NCBI GenBank assembly: GCA_001899775.1
Contig: MKWN01000026.1
Location: forward strand, 1-64,000
Direction: 5' to 3'
Length of the DNA stretch: 64,000 bases
Source of the DNA: Thiobacillus sp. 65-29
Lineage (GTDB): Bacteria > Pseudomonadota > Gammaproteobacteria > Burkholderiales > Thiobacillaceae
Part shown: positions 56,878 to 64,000 of the stretch, piece after piece
Position numbering within the stretch: position 1 is the first letter of the stretch
Layout of the letters: each line of letters opens with the position of its first letter
Made by a program: the position numbers and the translations under genes
Notes under the pieces: model-generated
The model's input: the letters and a program-made list of their open reading frames with translations, nothing else
What the model was told of the DNA's origin: nothing
The model's database searches: none

Positions 56878-57113
56878 CCTAAAAACCGCAGTTGGACGCG
56901 CCCGATGGTGCGTCGGATCGCGTGCCTGCCGCGAAGCAACGACGCCGCAGACCGGGGTCTGCAAGGAGGCGCGACAAAGGCAGGTGCGTGAGCCGGCGTG
57001 CCAGCGGGTGCGTAGCGGTCTCACCCAACAGGTGAAGGTGAATGAAGCCTGAAGGTTCAGCGTTCATGCGATGTTCGCAAGGGAATGGAGCGGTCAACTG
57101 CGGTTTTTAGGTT
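56876..57113. mobile_element. MITE-like element with perfect 19-bp terminal inverted repeats
   Basis: The sequence AACCTAAAAACCGCAGTTG at 56876-56894 is repeated in inverse orientation at 57095-57113 without mismatch. They bound 238 bp of non-coding DNA between a thioredoxin gene and a PIN gene on the minus strand. There is no transposase. A 72-codon frame runs between the repeats on the minus strand but resembles no known protein. The right repeat encodes the last residues (EPKNRS) and stop of the thioredoxin; the left repeat contains a candidate start of the PIN gene. A clear target-site duplication is not visible. Confidence 0.7.
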
Positions 57114-57474
57114 CAATATGCGTATGCTCGGCGATGAACTCGCGTACCCAGTGTTCCGGCTTGGCGCTGGCGAAACGGCCGACGATCTCGCCGTCGACGA
57201 ACAGCAGCACCGTGGGGAAGCCGCGCAGGTTGTAGCGCCCGGCCAGCTTCATGTTGTCGCCTTCGTCGACCTCGACCTTGGCCATGCGGATGCGCCCGGC
57301 GTGGTGCGCGATGACGCGTTCGAGCACGGGGGTGAGCGCCTTGCACGGCGGGCACCAGTCGGCCCAGAAATCGACCAGGATAGGCTGCGTGCGCGAGGCC
57401 TCGATGACGTCGCGGTCGAAGTGCTCGAGGTGGGTGTCGAAAATGAGGTCGGAAGCGGCGTACAACGGAGTCAT
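57094..57474 (-). CDS. thioredoxin-family protein
   Basis: The 126-residue cytoplasmic protein has the classic active site FWADWCPPCK (C41, C44) and cis-proline segment LRGFPTVLLFVDGEIVGRF. The domain is complete by about residue 116. The final residues, HTHIEPKNRS, are read from the terminal repeat of the MITE-like element, so the original C terminus has been replaced by element sequence. Because the fold is complete upstream, activity is probably kept. It is a second thioredoxin rather than certainly the housekeeping TrxA. Confidence 0.9.
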   Translation of the reverse strand: MTPLYAASDLIFDTHLEHFDRDVIEASRTQPILVDFWADWCPPCKALTPVLERVIAHHAGRIRMAKVEVDEGDNMKLAGRYNLRGFPTVLLFVDGEIVGRFASAKPEHWVREFIAEHTHIEPKNRS

Positions 57475-57567
57475 GGCGAAGCGGTAACGACGGAAACAAC
57501 CTTCTATTGTGCCTCAAGCCGGCTATCCTGAAGTGGATCGAGTATTGGGTTTGAGCCTGGACCAAAG

Positions 57568-58002
57568 ATGGAAGAACGTTTTTATCGCGTACACCCCATC
57601 GCGCGCCTGCCGGGCACGCTGCCGGCAACGACCTACAATCTCGCGCACACGCTGCGGGTTCATGCCGGTAAATGCCTGTTCGTGCCGATCCGCAGCATGC
57701 AGTACATGGCGGTGCTCGATGCCGAGGAATTCATTTTCGTCGACAGCCAGAACCGCGCATGGGTCGAACTGGCGTGGCAGCATTTCCGTCCGCAGGCGCG
57801 CGCCGCGCTCGACGATTCGGTGCCCTTCGAAGTGGTGCACTATCTGCCGCGGGCGGCGGAAACCATGCGGCGCCTGCCGGGTGAGTTCCTCAAGGCCTTG
57901 CGCCTGCTCGATCAGCGCCTGAAGCCGGACACCCCTGCCAGCGTGCTCGATCTGAGCGGTCGCCTGCCGCATCCGGACCCCGGCGCGGGATCGGGGACGT
58001 GA
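57568..58002 (+). CDS. conserved hypothetical protein
   Basis: The 144-residue soluble protein starts MEERFYRVHPIARLPGTLPA. It has a central block GKCLFVPIRSMQYMAVLDAEEFIFVDSQ and AWVELAWQHFRPQARAALDD. It has no signal peptide, membrane helix or known catalytic motif. Strand-rich in the middle, it could be a small binding protein. It is divergent from the thioredoxin gene across 93 bp and followed by a 102-bp spacer before the convergent Usp1 gene. I do not recognise the family. Confidence 0.65.
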   Translation: MEERFYRVHPIARLPGTLPATTYNLAHTLRVHAGKCLFVPIRSMQYMAVLDAEEFIFVDSQNRAWVELAWQHFRPQARAALDDSVPFEVVHYLPRAAETMRRLPGEFLKALRLLDQRLKPDTPASVLDLSGRLPHPDPGAGSGT

Positions 58003-58104
58003 ACATTTGCCACGTCGGACTCCCGTAGGTCGGGCTTCAGCCCGACATGCATCCCGTTGCGTGCAGAGACGGTCGAGAGATACCGGGAAAATCCAGGATC
58101 TGGA

Positions 58105-58611
58105 TCAATCAACGCATCGTTGGACGCGTCCCGCCGACACCCGCATCCCGCGCCCCGCCAGCAGCCCGAAGACGCCGGCCAGCCAGGTGTGCCATCCACG
58201 CCCGCCGTGACGCCGGCCTGCCGACAATACGAGTACGTCGTGCGGGCCGTCCACGCCGGCCGGTTCCTCGCCAGTCACGACGAGGTCGGGCGGCAGTCGC
58301 CGGATGTGCCGGGTGAAACCCTGTCTGTGCGGGCCGTAGCGGGTATGGCAGCACGCTTCACCCGCGCCCAGGCTGGCGGCGAGAAATTCCAGACGGCGCA
58401 GCGCGGCGGCTTCCAGGGTGCGCGCTGCCTCGGCGCTGCTGTGGCGTGAATAGCCGCCATCGAGTGCACCGTCCGGCTCGATGAGATGGAGCAAATCCAG
58501 TTGCGCGCGGTTGAGGCGCGCAAGGAGAAGCGCCTTCTCGACGACGATGCTGTCGCGGGCGTCGAAGCGCACCAGGGCAAGGATGCGGCGGTAAGGGTGC
58601 AGTTCAGGCAT
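58105..58611 (-). CDS. Usp-like protein associated with SulP1 (Usp1)
   Basis: The 168-residue protein starts MPELHPYRRILALVRFDARDS and resembles a universal stress protein in its first strand and helix (VEKALLLARLNRAQLDLLHLIEP). The later strands are PPDLVVTGEEP and HDVLVLSAGR. It lacks the G-x2-G-x9-G-S/T ATP motif. Its start overlaps the SulP1 stop by eight bases, so the two are translationally coupled. A close paralogue (Usp2, 62565-63056) follows the second SulP gene; the two share blocks such as ALLLARLNRAQLD and LIEPDGALDGGY. The C-terminal ends differ. Role unknown; probably a cytoplasmic partner of the transporter. Confidence 0.8.
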   Translation of the reverse strand: MPELHPYRRILALVRFDARDSIVVEKALLLARLNRAQLDLLHLIEPDGALDGGYSRHSSAEAARTLEAAALRRLEFLAASLGAGEACCHTRYGPHRQGFTRHIRRLPPDLVVTGEEPAGVDGPHDVLVLSAGRRHGGRGWHTWLAGVFGLLAGRGMRVSAGRVQRCVD

Positions 58612-60418
58612 GGGACAGGGGCCTTAGCAGGATGTCGGGAACAGGAGTCTGCGGCGCGGCGACGCCCTGACATTCGCGGAAGATGCGCGCCTGACAGGTG
58701 CGGCAGACGGCCGGATCGAGTCGCTTGTGAATTGCCGCGATCGCCTCGGTCTTGGAGTCGAAGATGTTGGCGCCACCGATGTGTTTGAGTGCGCCGCTTT
58801 CCGCAAGCTGCTCCTGCACCGTGTCCTTCATCCGGATGAAATACAGGCCGCCGCCTTCGTTGCGCCGGCGGTCGGCCTCCTCGGCGAGGTAGTGGGCGCC
58901 GGCGAGATCGACGAAGTTGATCGCGTGCGCGACCACCGCCACGTGCTTCTGACCGGGCGCGGCCTGATCCTGCTGGGCCAGGGTTTCGCGAATGTGCGAG
59001 GTGGCGCCGAAGAACAGCGAGCCGTCGATGCGTACGAAACGCAGTTGCGGGCATTGCGCCACGCCCTGCGCATCGGTGAAATGGCGCTTGCGGTGATGCG
59101 GGTCGGGCGCGCGTACGCGCACCTGCGGCTTGGAGGTGCGCGACAGGTAGATCGCCAGCGAGGCCAGCACGCCGATGATGATGGCTTCCTCCAGGGTGAG
59201 GAACAGCGTCGCCGCGAAGGTGGCGGCCATGATCGCCGTTTCCTGGCGGCTGCTGCGGATGGTGTGGATGATTTCTTCGAAGTCGATCAGGCCCCACGCC
59301 ACCAGGAACAGAATGCCCGCCATCGCGGCGTTCGGCAGGTACTGCGCCCAGGGCGCGACGAACAACACCAGCACCACCAGGAATACCCCGGCGAGCATGG
59401 CCGCCACCGGCGTCTTCGCCCCGGCGGCGTAGTTGACGCCGCTGCGGTTGAACGAACCGGTGGCGACGTAACCGGAGAAGAATGCACCGGCAAGATTGGA
59501 CAGGCCCTGACCGACGAATTCCTGGTTGCCGTCGACGTGCTGCCCCGAACGCGCGGCGAGCGCCCGCGCGATGGACACCGCTTCGGTCAGCGCCAGCAGG
59601 GTGACGGCGATCACGCCGGAGGCGACCGCGCGGATGCTTTCCGCGTCGAGGGCCGGCATGGACAGCGGCGGCAGGCTCGCGGGCAGTGCGCCAACCGCCG
59701 GCAGCTCGACGCCCAGCCAGGCGGCGAGCACGGCACCGCCGATCGCACCACCCAGCATGGCGACGATCATGTAGGGCAGCCTCGGTGCCCAGCGCTTGAC
59801 GGCGATACCGAGCAGCAGCGTGAACAGGCCGGTGGCGACGATCGCGACGTTGATCTCGTCCATGCGCGTGAAGGCATGCGTCCAGGTGTCGGCGAAGGAC
59901 GCCCCGCGCGGGATCGCCTGACCGGTGAAATGCTTGACCTGGTTGGTGGCGATGAGAATGGCCGCGCCGGCAGTGAAGCCGGTCACCACCGAGTGCGAGA
60001 TGAAATTCACCAGGGTGCCGAGCTTGGCGAGCCCCATGACGATCTGGATCGCGCCGACCATGAAGGTCAGCGTCAGCGCGAGGCGCACGTATTCCGCGCT
60101 GCCGGGCTCGGCGTGCGGCGAAAGGACGGAAAAGAGCACGATCGACGCCGCGGTGGTCGGTCCGGACACGAGGTGCCAGCTCGAACCGAACAGGGCGGCG
60201 ATGATGGCCGGCACCATGCCGGCGTAGAGGCCGTATTCCGGCGGCATGCCGGCGATGGTGGCGAATGCCACCCCCTGCGGCAACGCGACCAGCGCGCCGG
60301 TGAGACCGGCCATGGCGTCGACGCGCAGGGTGTCGCGATTGACCCGTGGCCACCACAGGAGAAAGGCAGTGAAGGGGCGAAGCCAGGTGGGCAGGTTGAC
60401 GGAAGCAGGTTGGGACAT
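58604..60418 (-). CDS. SulP-family inorganic anion transporter with STAS domain (SulP1)
   Basis: The 604-residue transporter has about 12-14 membrane helices. It shows the SulP signatures LPQGVAFATIAGMPPEYGLYAGMVP near residue 47 and GNQEFVGQGLSNLAGAFFSGYVATGSFNRSGVN in pieces near 310. The cytoplasmic STAS domain follows at about 460-560 (LRFVRIDGSLFFGATSHI, FVDLAGAHYL). SulP proteins carry sulfate, bicarbonate or other anions; the substrate here is unknown. The C terminus has an unusual cysteine cluster C-x2-C-x8-C (VCRTCQARIFRECQ). It follows the kinase gene by 83 bp, behind a triple CTTGAC-type repeat, and is coupled to Usp1. Confidence 0.9.
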   Translation of the reverse strand: MSQPASVNLPTWLRPFTAFLLWWPRVNRDTLRVDAMAGLTGALVALPQGVAFATIAGMPPEYGLYAGMVPAIIAALFGSSWHLVSGPTTAASIVLFSVLSPHAEPGSAEYVRLALTLTFMVGAIQIVMGLAKLGTLVNFISHSVVTGFTAGAAILIATNQVKHFTGQAIPRGASFADTWTHAFTRMDEINVAIVATGLFTLLLGIAVKRWAPRLPYMIVAMLGGAIGGAVLAAWLGVELPAVGALPASLPPLSMPALDAESIRAVASGVIAVTLLALTEAVSIARALAARSGQHVDGNQEFVGQGLSNLAGAFFSGYVATGSFNRSGVNYAAGAKTPVAAMLAGVFLVVLVLFVAPWAQYLPNAAMAGILFLVAWGLIDFEEIIHTIRSSRQETAIMAATFAATLFLTLEEAIIIGVLASLAIYLSRTSKPQVRVRAPDPHHRKRHFTDAQGVAQCPQLRFVRIDGSLFFGATSHIRETLAQQDQAAPGQKHVAVVAHAINFVDLAGAHYLAEEADRRRNEGGGLYFIRMKDTVQEQLAESGALKHIGGANIFDSKTEAIAAIHKRLDPAVCRTCQARIFRECQGVAAPQTPVPDILLRPLSHA

Positions 60419-60450
60419 CGCGGATCGGGCTGGTCAGGGAAACACTGACC

Positions 60451-60506
60451 TATATATCCCGAACCGCGTGATCGGCGCGTCAAGCACGCGTCAGAATAAC
60501 GTCAAG
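60451..60506 (-). promoter_or_regulatory. operator and promoter of SulP1: three CTTGAC-type half-sites 11 bp apart
   Basis: Reading the coding strand (minus), half-sites CTTGAC, TCTGAC and CTTGAC start at 60506, 60495 and 60484, exactly one helical turn apart. The third includes TTGACG, which with GATATA (60459-60454, 18-bp spacing) makes a plausible sigma-70 promoter. The first half-site overlaps the kinase stop codon. The same arrangement stands before the regulator gene at 62507-62523. Confidence 0.55.
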
Positions 60507-61767
60507 GTTTGTCGAACTTCAGGACTGCGCGGGTACCCTGCCCCTCGGTGCTGTCGAGCGTGACCGACCAGCCGTAGCGGTCGCAGATCTTGCGTACCAG
60601 CGACAAGCCGATGCCGGCGCCCTCGCTGTGCGCACCCTTGTAGTGACGCTGGAACACCTTGTCGAGCGCCTCGCGCGGGATGCCAAGGCCGGTATCCTCG
60701 ATGGCGAGCGTGCCGGCGGCAAGGTGCACGCGCACATGGCCCTGTTCGGTATAGGTGAAACTGTTGCGCAGCAGGTTGGCGACGACGATGGCGAGCAGAT
60801 TGGCGTCGGCGGCGACGCGCGGGTGCGCGTCGAATTCCAGGCGCACATCGACCGGGCGTGTGCCCAGCAGATGCCGGTGTTTATCCACCGACTCTTCGAG
60901 GAGTGCGGCGAGATCGACCGGTTCGCGTCGCTCGTCGTCGCGCTCGCGCGCCATCGCCAGCAATGCGGTGGACAGGTCGGCCATGTCCGCCGCGCCGCGC
61001 TCGATGCGCTCGATGCGCTGGCGGTCCTTCGGCGGGCGCGTGGCGTCGGCGAGCAGCACTTCCGCCGCGCCGCGAATCACCGCGATGGGTGTGCGCAATT
61101 CGTGCGAGACGTCGGCGGTGAAGGCGCGCTCGCGGTCGATGAAGCTCGCCAGGCGCTCGAACGCCTGTTCGAAGGCGTGCGCCAGCTCGCCCACCTCGTC
61201 GTGCGGGAAATCCCCGGTGAACGGCTCGGGGTGCGCGTCCGGCCGCACGGTGCGCACCCGCCGCGCCAGTTCCTTCACCGGTTCGATCACCCGCTCGGCG
61301 AGCCACAGCGCCAGGGCGCCGGACAGCAGCGTCATCAGCGTGACGAAGGTAGCGAGATAGAGAATGAGACCGGCCTGCTTCTTGCGGAAATAGGTTTCGT
61401 TGTAGAGCAGGAAATAGCGGCTGCCGTCGCGCTCGGCGATGGCGACACGGTAGAACACATCGTCGAGGCGGATTTCGTGCATGCCCTGCGGCAATCGGGT
61501 GATTGCTGCGGGCGGCGGCGCTTCGCCGGCGCGCCCCGGCAGCGCATAGCCGAGCAGTGTGGCGGTCGACGGCGGGTGCGAGTCCGGATTGCGGCTGCGA
61601 CGCGCCAGATAGTCCTGGATTTCCGCTTTCAGCGTTTCGTCGATGAGGCGCTCGCCGGCGTCGCGCACTCCGAGATAGAGGCCGAAGGCCGCGACCAGGC
61701 TGATGATGCCGCCGGTCACGGCGAACGCCGTGGCGACGCGAAAACGCAGGCTGCGGCTAAAGCGCAT
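60502..61767 (-). CDS. sensor histidine kinase of the SulP-linked two-component system
   Basis: The 421-residue kinase has a first membrane helix at about 10-30 (VATAFAVTGGIISLVAAFGLYL), a periplasmic loop of about 120 residues with an Ala/Pro stretch, a second helix (GLILYLATFVTLMTLLSGALALWL) and a HAMP domain. The phosphorylated His box is FTADVSHELRTPIAVIRG. The ATPase domain has VANLLRNSFTYTEQG, IEDTGLGIPREAL and GAGIGLSLVRKIC. The ATG at 61767 overlaps the regulator stop by 11 bp; the longer frame upstream is inside the regulator gene. The periplasmic loop has no recognised sensor fold. Confidence 0.93.
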   Translation of the reverse strand: MRFSRSLRFRVATAFAVTGGIISLVAAFGLYLGVRDAGERLIDETLKAEIQDYLARRSRNPDSHPPSTATLLGYALPGRAGEAPPPAAITRLPQGMHEIRLDDVFYRVAIAERDGSRYFLLYNETYFRKKQAGLILYLATFVTLMTLLSGALALWLAERVIEPVKELARRVRTVRPDAHPEPFTGDFPHDEVGELAHAFEQAFERLASFIDRERAFTADVSHELRTPIAVIRGAAEVLLADATRPPKDRQRIERIERGAADMADLSTALLAMARERDDERREPVDLAALLEESVDKHRHLLGTRPVDVRLEFDAHPRVAADANLLAIVVANLLRNSFTYTEQGHVRVHLAAGTLAIEDTGLGIPREALDKVFQRHYKGAHSEGAGIGLSLVRKICDRYGWSVTLDSTEGQGTRAVLKFDKP

Positions 61768-62458
61768 CGGGTGCGGCGATGCGGTAACCGATGCCGCGCA
61801 CGGTGTGGATGAGCGGTGCCTCGTGTGCGCCGTCCACCGCCGCGCGCAGCGTGTGCATGTGCGAACGCAGGGCGTCCGAATCGGGCGGCGCCTCGCCCCA
61901 TACCGCGCGTTCCAGCTCGTCGCGTCGAACCACGCGCGGCGCGGCACGCATCAGGGTTTCCAGCAGCTTGAGCGGGGTGGGCGAGAGCGCGATGACGCGG
62001 CTGCCGCGGCGCGCGCGCACCAGCGCCGGGTCGAATTCCAGATCGCCCACCCGCAGCACGGACGGGGTCATCGCGCTTTTCGAGCGGCGCACCAGCGCCT
62101 GCAGACGCGCTTCGAGTTCGCGCAGCGCGAAGGGCTTGAGCACGTAGTCGTCGGCGCCGCATTCGAGGCCCGCCACGCGGTCGTCGAGCGCGTCGCGCGC
62201 GGTGAGCATGAGGACCGGCGTGCTGCGCCGCGCCTCTTCACGATACTTGCGGCACAGCGTGAAGCCATCCATCCCCGGCAGCACGATGTCGAGCACGATG
62301 GCATCGTAGTCGTGGGTGACCGCCAGGTGCAGCCCGGTGATGCCGTCGCCCGCGACATCGGCGACATGACCCTTGGCCTCGAGAAAGTCGCACACGTTGG
62401 CGGCGAGGTCGGGGTTGTCCTCGATGACGAGGATGTGCAGGGGGCCTTGCAAGGTCAT
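61757..62458 (-). CDS. OmpR/PmrA-like response regulator of the SulP-linked two-component system
   Basis: The 233-residue regulator has a receiver domain with VIEDNPDLAANV (acidic pair), phosphoacceptor Asp in AIVLDIVLPGMDG and Lys in YVLKPFALRELEARL. The winged-helix output domain has LSPTPLKLLETLM and SHMHTLRAAVD. ALRELEARLQALVRR is typical of the QseB/PmrA group, whose operators are CTTAA-like repeats spaced 11 bp. The same geometry is seen upstream here. An 8-bp GC-rich hairpin lies directly before the ATG. Coupled to the kinase gene by an 11-bp overlap. Confidence 0.93.
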   Translation of the reverse strand: MTLQGPLHILVIEDNPDLAANVCDFLEAKGHVADVAGDGITGLHLAVTHDYDAIVLDIVLPGMDGFTLCRKYREEARRSTPVLMLTARDALDDRVAGLECGADDYVLKPFALRELEARLQALVRRSKSAMTPSVLRVGDLEFDPALVRARRGSRVIALSPTPLKLLETLMRAAPRVVRRDELERAVWGEAPPDSDALRSHMHTLRAAVDGAHEAPLIHTVRGIGYRIAAPDAL

Positions 62459-62523
62459 GACGGCGGCAAAAAGTCGTGAAACCGCCGTCAGTGTAGGCCA
62501 TCCTCCGTCAAGAAAACGTCAAG
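62459..62523 (-). promoter_or_regulatory. operator, promoter and leader hairpin of the response regulator gene
   Basis: Half-sites CTTGAC at 62523-62518 and 62512-62507 are 11 bp apart. TACACT (62495-62490) lies 11 bp beyond the second half-site, as in promoters where a PhoB/PmrA-type activator replaces the -35. The inverted repeat GACGGCGG/CCGCCGTC (62489-62482 and 62466-62459) abuts the ATG at 62458 and could mask ribosome entry. No separate Shine-Dalgarno is visible. Confidence 0.55.
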
Positions 62524-62564
62524 ACCGAAATCCCAGGCCGCTCCCGGCCCCTGATCCCTGATCC

Positions 62565-63056
62565 CTACCCCCGCCAGAACAGGGTGTGCGCCCGCAACAG
62601 GGGACGCGTGCCGAACAGCCCCATCAGCAGGTCCCGCAGCCGCCCGCCGCGCGGCGGCCTGGGGGCCGAGAGCACCAGCACGTCGTGCGGCCCGTCGACA
62701 TAGTCCGACGGCTCGCCGACCACGACGAGGTCGGGTTGCGCGGCCGCGACATGGCGCTGGAAGGCCTGCCGGGGCGGGCCGTACACGGCGGTACAGCGCG
62801 CTTCCCCGGCACCGAGATGCGCCGCGAGGAAATCCAGCCGCCGCAGCGCGGCGGCTTCGAGCGCCCGCGCGGCGACCTCGGTGCCGCCCCGGGTATAGCC
62901 GCCGTCGAGCGCGCCATCGGGTTCGATCAGGTGTAGAAAATCGAGCTGGGCGCGATTCAGGCGTGCCAGCAGCAGGGCCTTCTCGGCTGTGACGCCGTCC
63001 GTCGCGTCGAAGCGGATCAGGGCAAGTATCCGTCGGTAAGGCTTTAGCTCAGGCAT
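62565..63056 (-). CDS. Usp-like protein associated with SulP2 (Usp2)
   Basis: The 163-residue paralogue of Usp1 starts MPELKPYRRILALIRFDATDG. It shares ALLLARLNRAQLDFLHLIEP and DGALDGGY with Usp1 and has strands QPDLVVVGEP and HDVLVLSAPRPP. The ATP-binding Usp motif is absent. The ATG at 63056 has GGAGG 5 nt upstream; a GTG at 63062 is too close to it. It lies 93 bp downstream of SulP2 and upstream of the two-component genes. The C-terminal third is variable between the paralogues and rich in Pro, Arg and Gly. Confidence 0.8.
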   Translation of the reverse strand: MPELKPYRRILALIRFDATDGVTAEKALLLARLNRAQLDFLHLIEPDGALDGGYTRGGTEVAARALEAAALRRLDFLAAHLGAGEARCTAVYGPPRQAFQRHVAAAQPDLVVVGEPSDYVDGPHDVLVLSAPRPPRGGRLRDLLMGLFGTRPLLRAHTLFWRG

Positions 63057-63149
63057 GGGCACCTCCGCGTCAGTACGTCAGGATCGTTCATTCTGGCACA
63101 CGCCGGCCGGGCCTTCACGCTGGGCGTGCGGACCCCGGCAGGACTGCGC

Positions 63150-64000
63150 CTACACCTTGACCGCCAGCGCCGGCTCGGCCGCGCTGGTCGCCGCCGGACG
63201 GTCTGCCGGCTTCACCGGGCAGAACAGGTCGCCCTTGCCGGCATCGCCCAGCCACTCGTAGATCGCGGCGAGCGCGAAATCCTCGTTCGGGAACACGTGC
63301 CTTTCGCCGATCTCGTCGAGCAGGCCGGTGTTACGCATGACGTCGAGCACCTGACGCTTGAGGCCGGAGAACACCAGGGTGACGCCGTTTTCGTGGAGAC
63401 GCTCATAGATCTGGCGCAAGGCTTCCTCACCGGTGGCATCGAGCTGGTTGATGCCGTCGGCGACCACCAGCAGATACTTCGCTTTTGGGTGGGCGGCCAT
63501 GGTTTCCAGCACCGTCTCCTCGAAGTAGGCCACGTTGGCGAAATAGAGCTGGCCGTCGAAGCGCATCGCGACGACGTGCTCGCTGGTCGGCAGGTCGGGA
63601 TTGACCTTGACGTCGCGCAGGGTGCCGTCGGCGTAGCGGCCAAGCTGGGCGACGCGGGGCTTCATCGTGCGGTACAGATAGAGCGCCAGCGCCAGCGCCG
63701 CGCCGATGAGGATGCCCTTGTCGAGGTGCGGTGCGGCGAGCAGCGTGACGGCAAAGGTCACGCCGGCGACCACGCCGTCGGCCTTGTTGGCCTTCCAGGT
63801 GTGCTTGAGCGCCGCCGGGGTGACGAGACTCGCCACCGCGAGCAGGATGATGACACCCAGGGTGGCCTTGGGCAGGTGGTAGAGATAGGGCGTGAGGAAC
63901 AGCAGCGTCAGACCGACGAACAGGCCGTTGAACACCATGGCGAAGCCGGTCTGGGCGCCGGCCTGCAGGTTGATCGCCGAGCCCGTGAAGGAGCCGGTCG
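63150..64000 (-). CDS. SulP-family anion transporter (SulP2, 5' end outside window)
   Basis: The visible 283 residues begin inside the membrane domain with the SulP signature VTGSFTGSAINLQAGAQTG. Several helices follow (VFNGLFVGLTLLFLTPYLYHL, LGVIILLAVASLVTPAAL), then a STAS domain (VVAMRFDGQLYFANVAYFEE, ATGEEALRQIYERL) and a short tail. An apparent ATG at 63938 is internal. It is a paralogue of SulP1 but lacks that protein's cysteine tail; only one cysteine is near the end (DLFCPVKP). The gene is followed by Usp2, repeating the SulP-Usp order of the other copy. Confidence 0.88.
   Translation of the reverse strand, partial: TGSFTGSAINLQAGAQTGFAMVFNGLFVGLTLLFLTPYLYHLPKATLGVIILLAVASLVTPAALKHTWKANKADGVVAGVTFAVTLLAAPHLDKGILIGAALALALYLYRTMKPRVAQLGRYADGTLRDVKVNPDLPTSEHVVAMRFDGQLYFANVAYFEETVLETMAAHPKAKYLLVVADGINQLDATGEEALRQIYERLHENGVTLVFSGLKRQVLDVMRNTGLLDEIGERHVFPNEDFALAAIYEWLGDAGKGDLFCPVKPADRPAATSAAEPALAVKV

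Noticed and set aside
56879-57097. 72-codon frame inside the MITE-like element
   Set aside because: It begins in one terminal repeat and ends in the other, with no recognisable domain; more likely fortuitous.
56434-57474. PIN protein and thioredoxin as a toxin-antitoxin pair
   Set aside because: The neighbour is a normal thioredoxin with an intact active site, not an antitoxin, and a mobile element lies between them.
63061-63149. CTTGAC-type operator before Usp2
   Set aside because: Two GTCAG words occur here, but they are 8 bp apart instead of 11 and match poorly.

Overview
The window is high-GC, gene-dense core genome of a proteobacterium, most likely a betaproteobacterium. Support for this comes from the gene orders pilG-H-I-J-chpA, thiD-thiE-hemL, hemC-D-X-Y, yqgE-ruvX-pyrR-pyrB-pyrX, and coaBC-dut next to radC and rpmB-rpmG. 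Class I fructose-1,6-bisphosphatase, a DsrS-like protein, several periplasmic thiol-redox proteins and two SulP anion transporters fit a sulfur-oxidising autotroph of the Thiobacillaceae or a related family. That lifestyle is an inference. I saw no rRNA, tRNA, CRISPR array, prophage or transposase gene.

Layout. 1-5 kb: the end of a Crp/Fnr regulator, a DksA/TraR zinc-finger protein, a universal stress protein and two poorly characterised proteins. 5-14.4 kb: the Pil-Chp type IV pilus chemosensory operon on the minus strand. 14.7-19.8 kb: a secreted unknown, thiD-thiE-hemL and a DsrS-like gene. 19.8-25.5 kb: DedA, a long DsbD, CutA, FxsA, an SDR protein and a ferredoxin reductase. 25.5-29.4 kb: hemC-D-X-Y. 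29.4-37.2 kb: a thioredoxin-fold protein, a LuxR regulator with a hybrid kinase, mpl, fbp and a membrane GGDEF-EAL protein. 37.4-42.7 kb: yqgE, ruvX, pyrR, pyrB, a metal-ligand-less pyrX, and lnt. 42.6-47.2 kb: a diguanylate cyclase, dut, coaBC, radC, rpmB and rpmG. 47.2-52.9 kb: MscS, FadL, acyl-CoA synthetase and an RsmB/NOP RNA methyltransferase. 53-57.5 kb: TerC, YqhA, HtpX, NhaR, a PIN protein and a thioredoxin, the last two joined by a MITE-like element. 57.5-64 kb: a minus-strand array SulP2 - Usp2 - response regulator - histidine kinase - SulP1 - Usp1.

Three observations stand out. First, chpA carries an A10 run whose -1 frame ends almost at once and which is followed by an inverted repeat. 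This resembles the dnaX frameshift layout and would release a roughly 605-residue N-terminal, FimL-like product. Second, the SulP/Usp pair is duplicated around a two-component system, and 11-bp-phased CTTGAC repeats lie upstream of both the regulator gene and SulP1. Third, a 238-bp element with perfect 19-bp terminal inverted repeats supplies the last codons and stop of a thioredoxin gene at one end and the probable start region of a PIN gene at the other.
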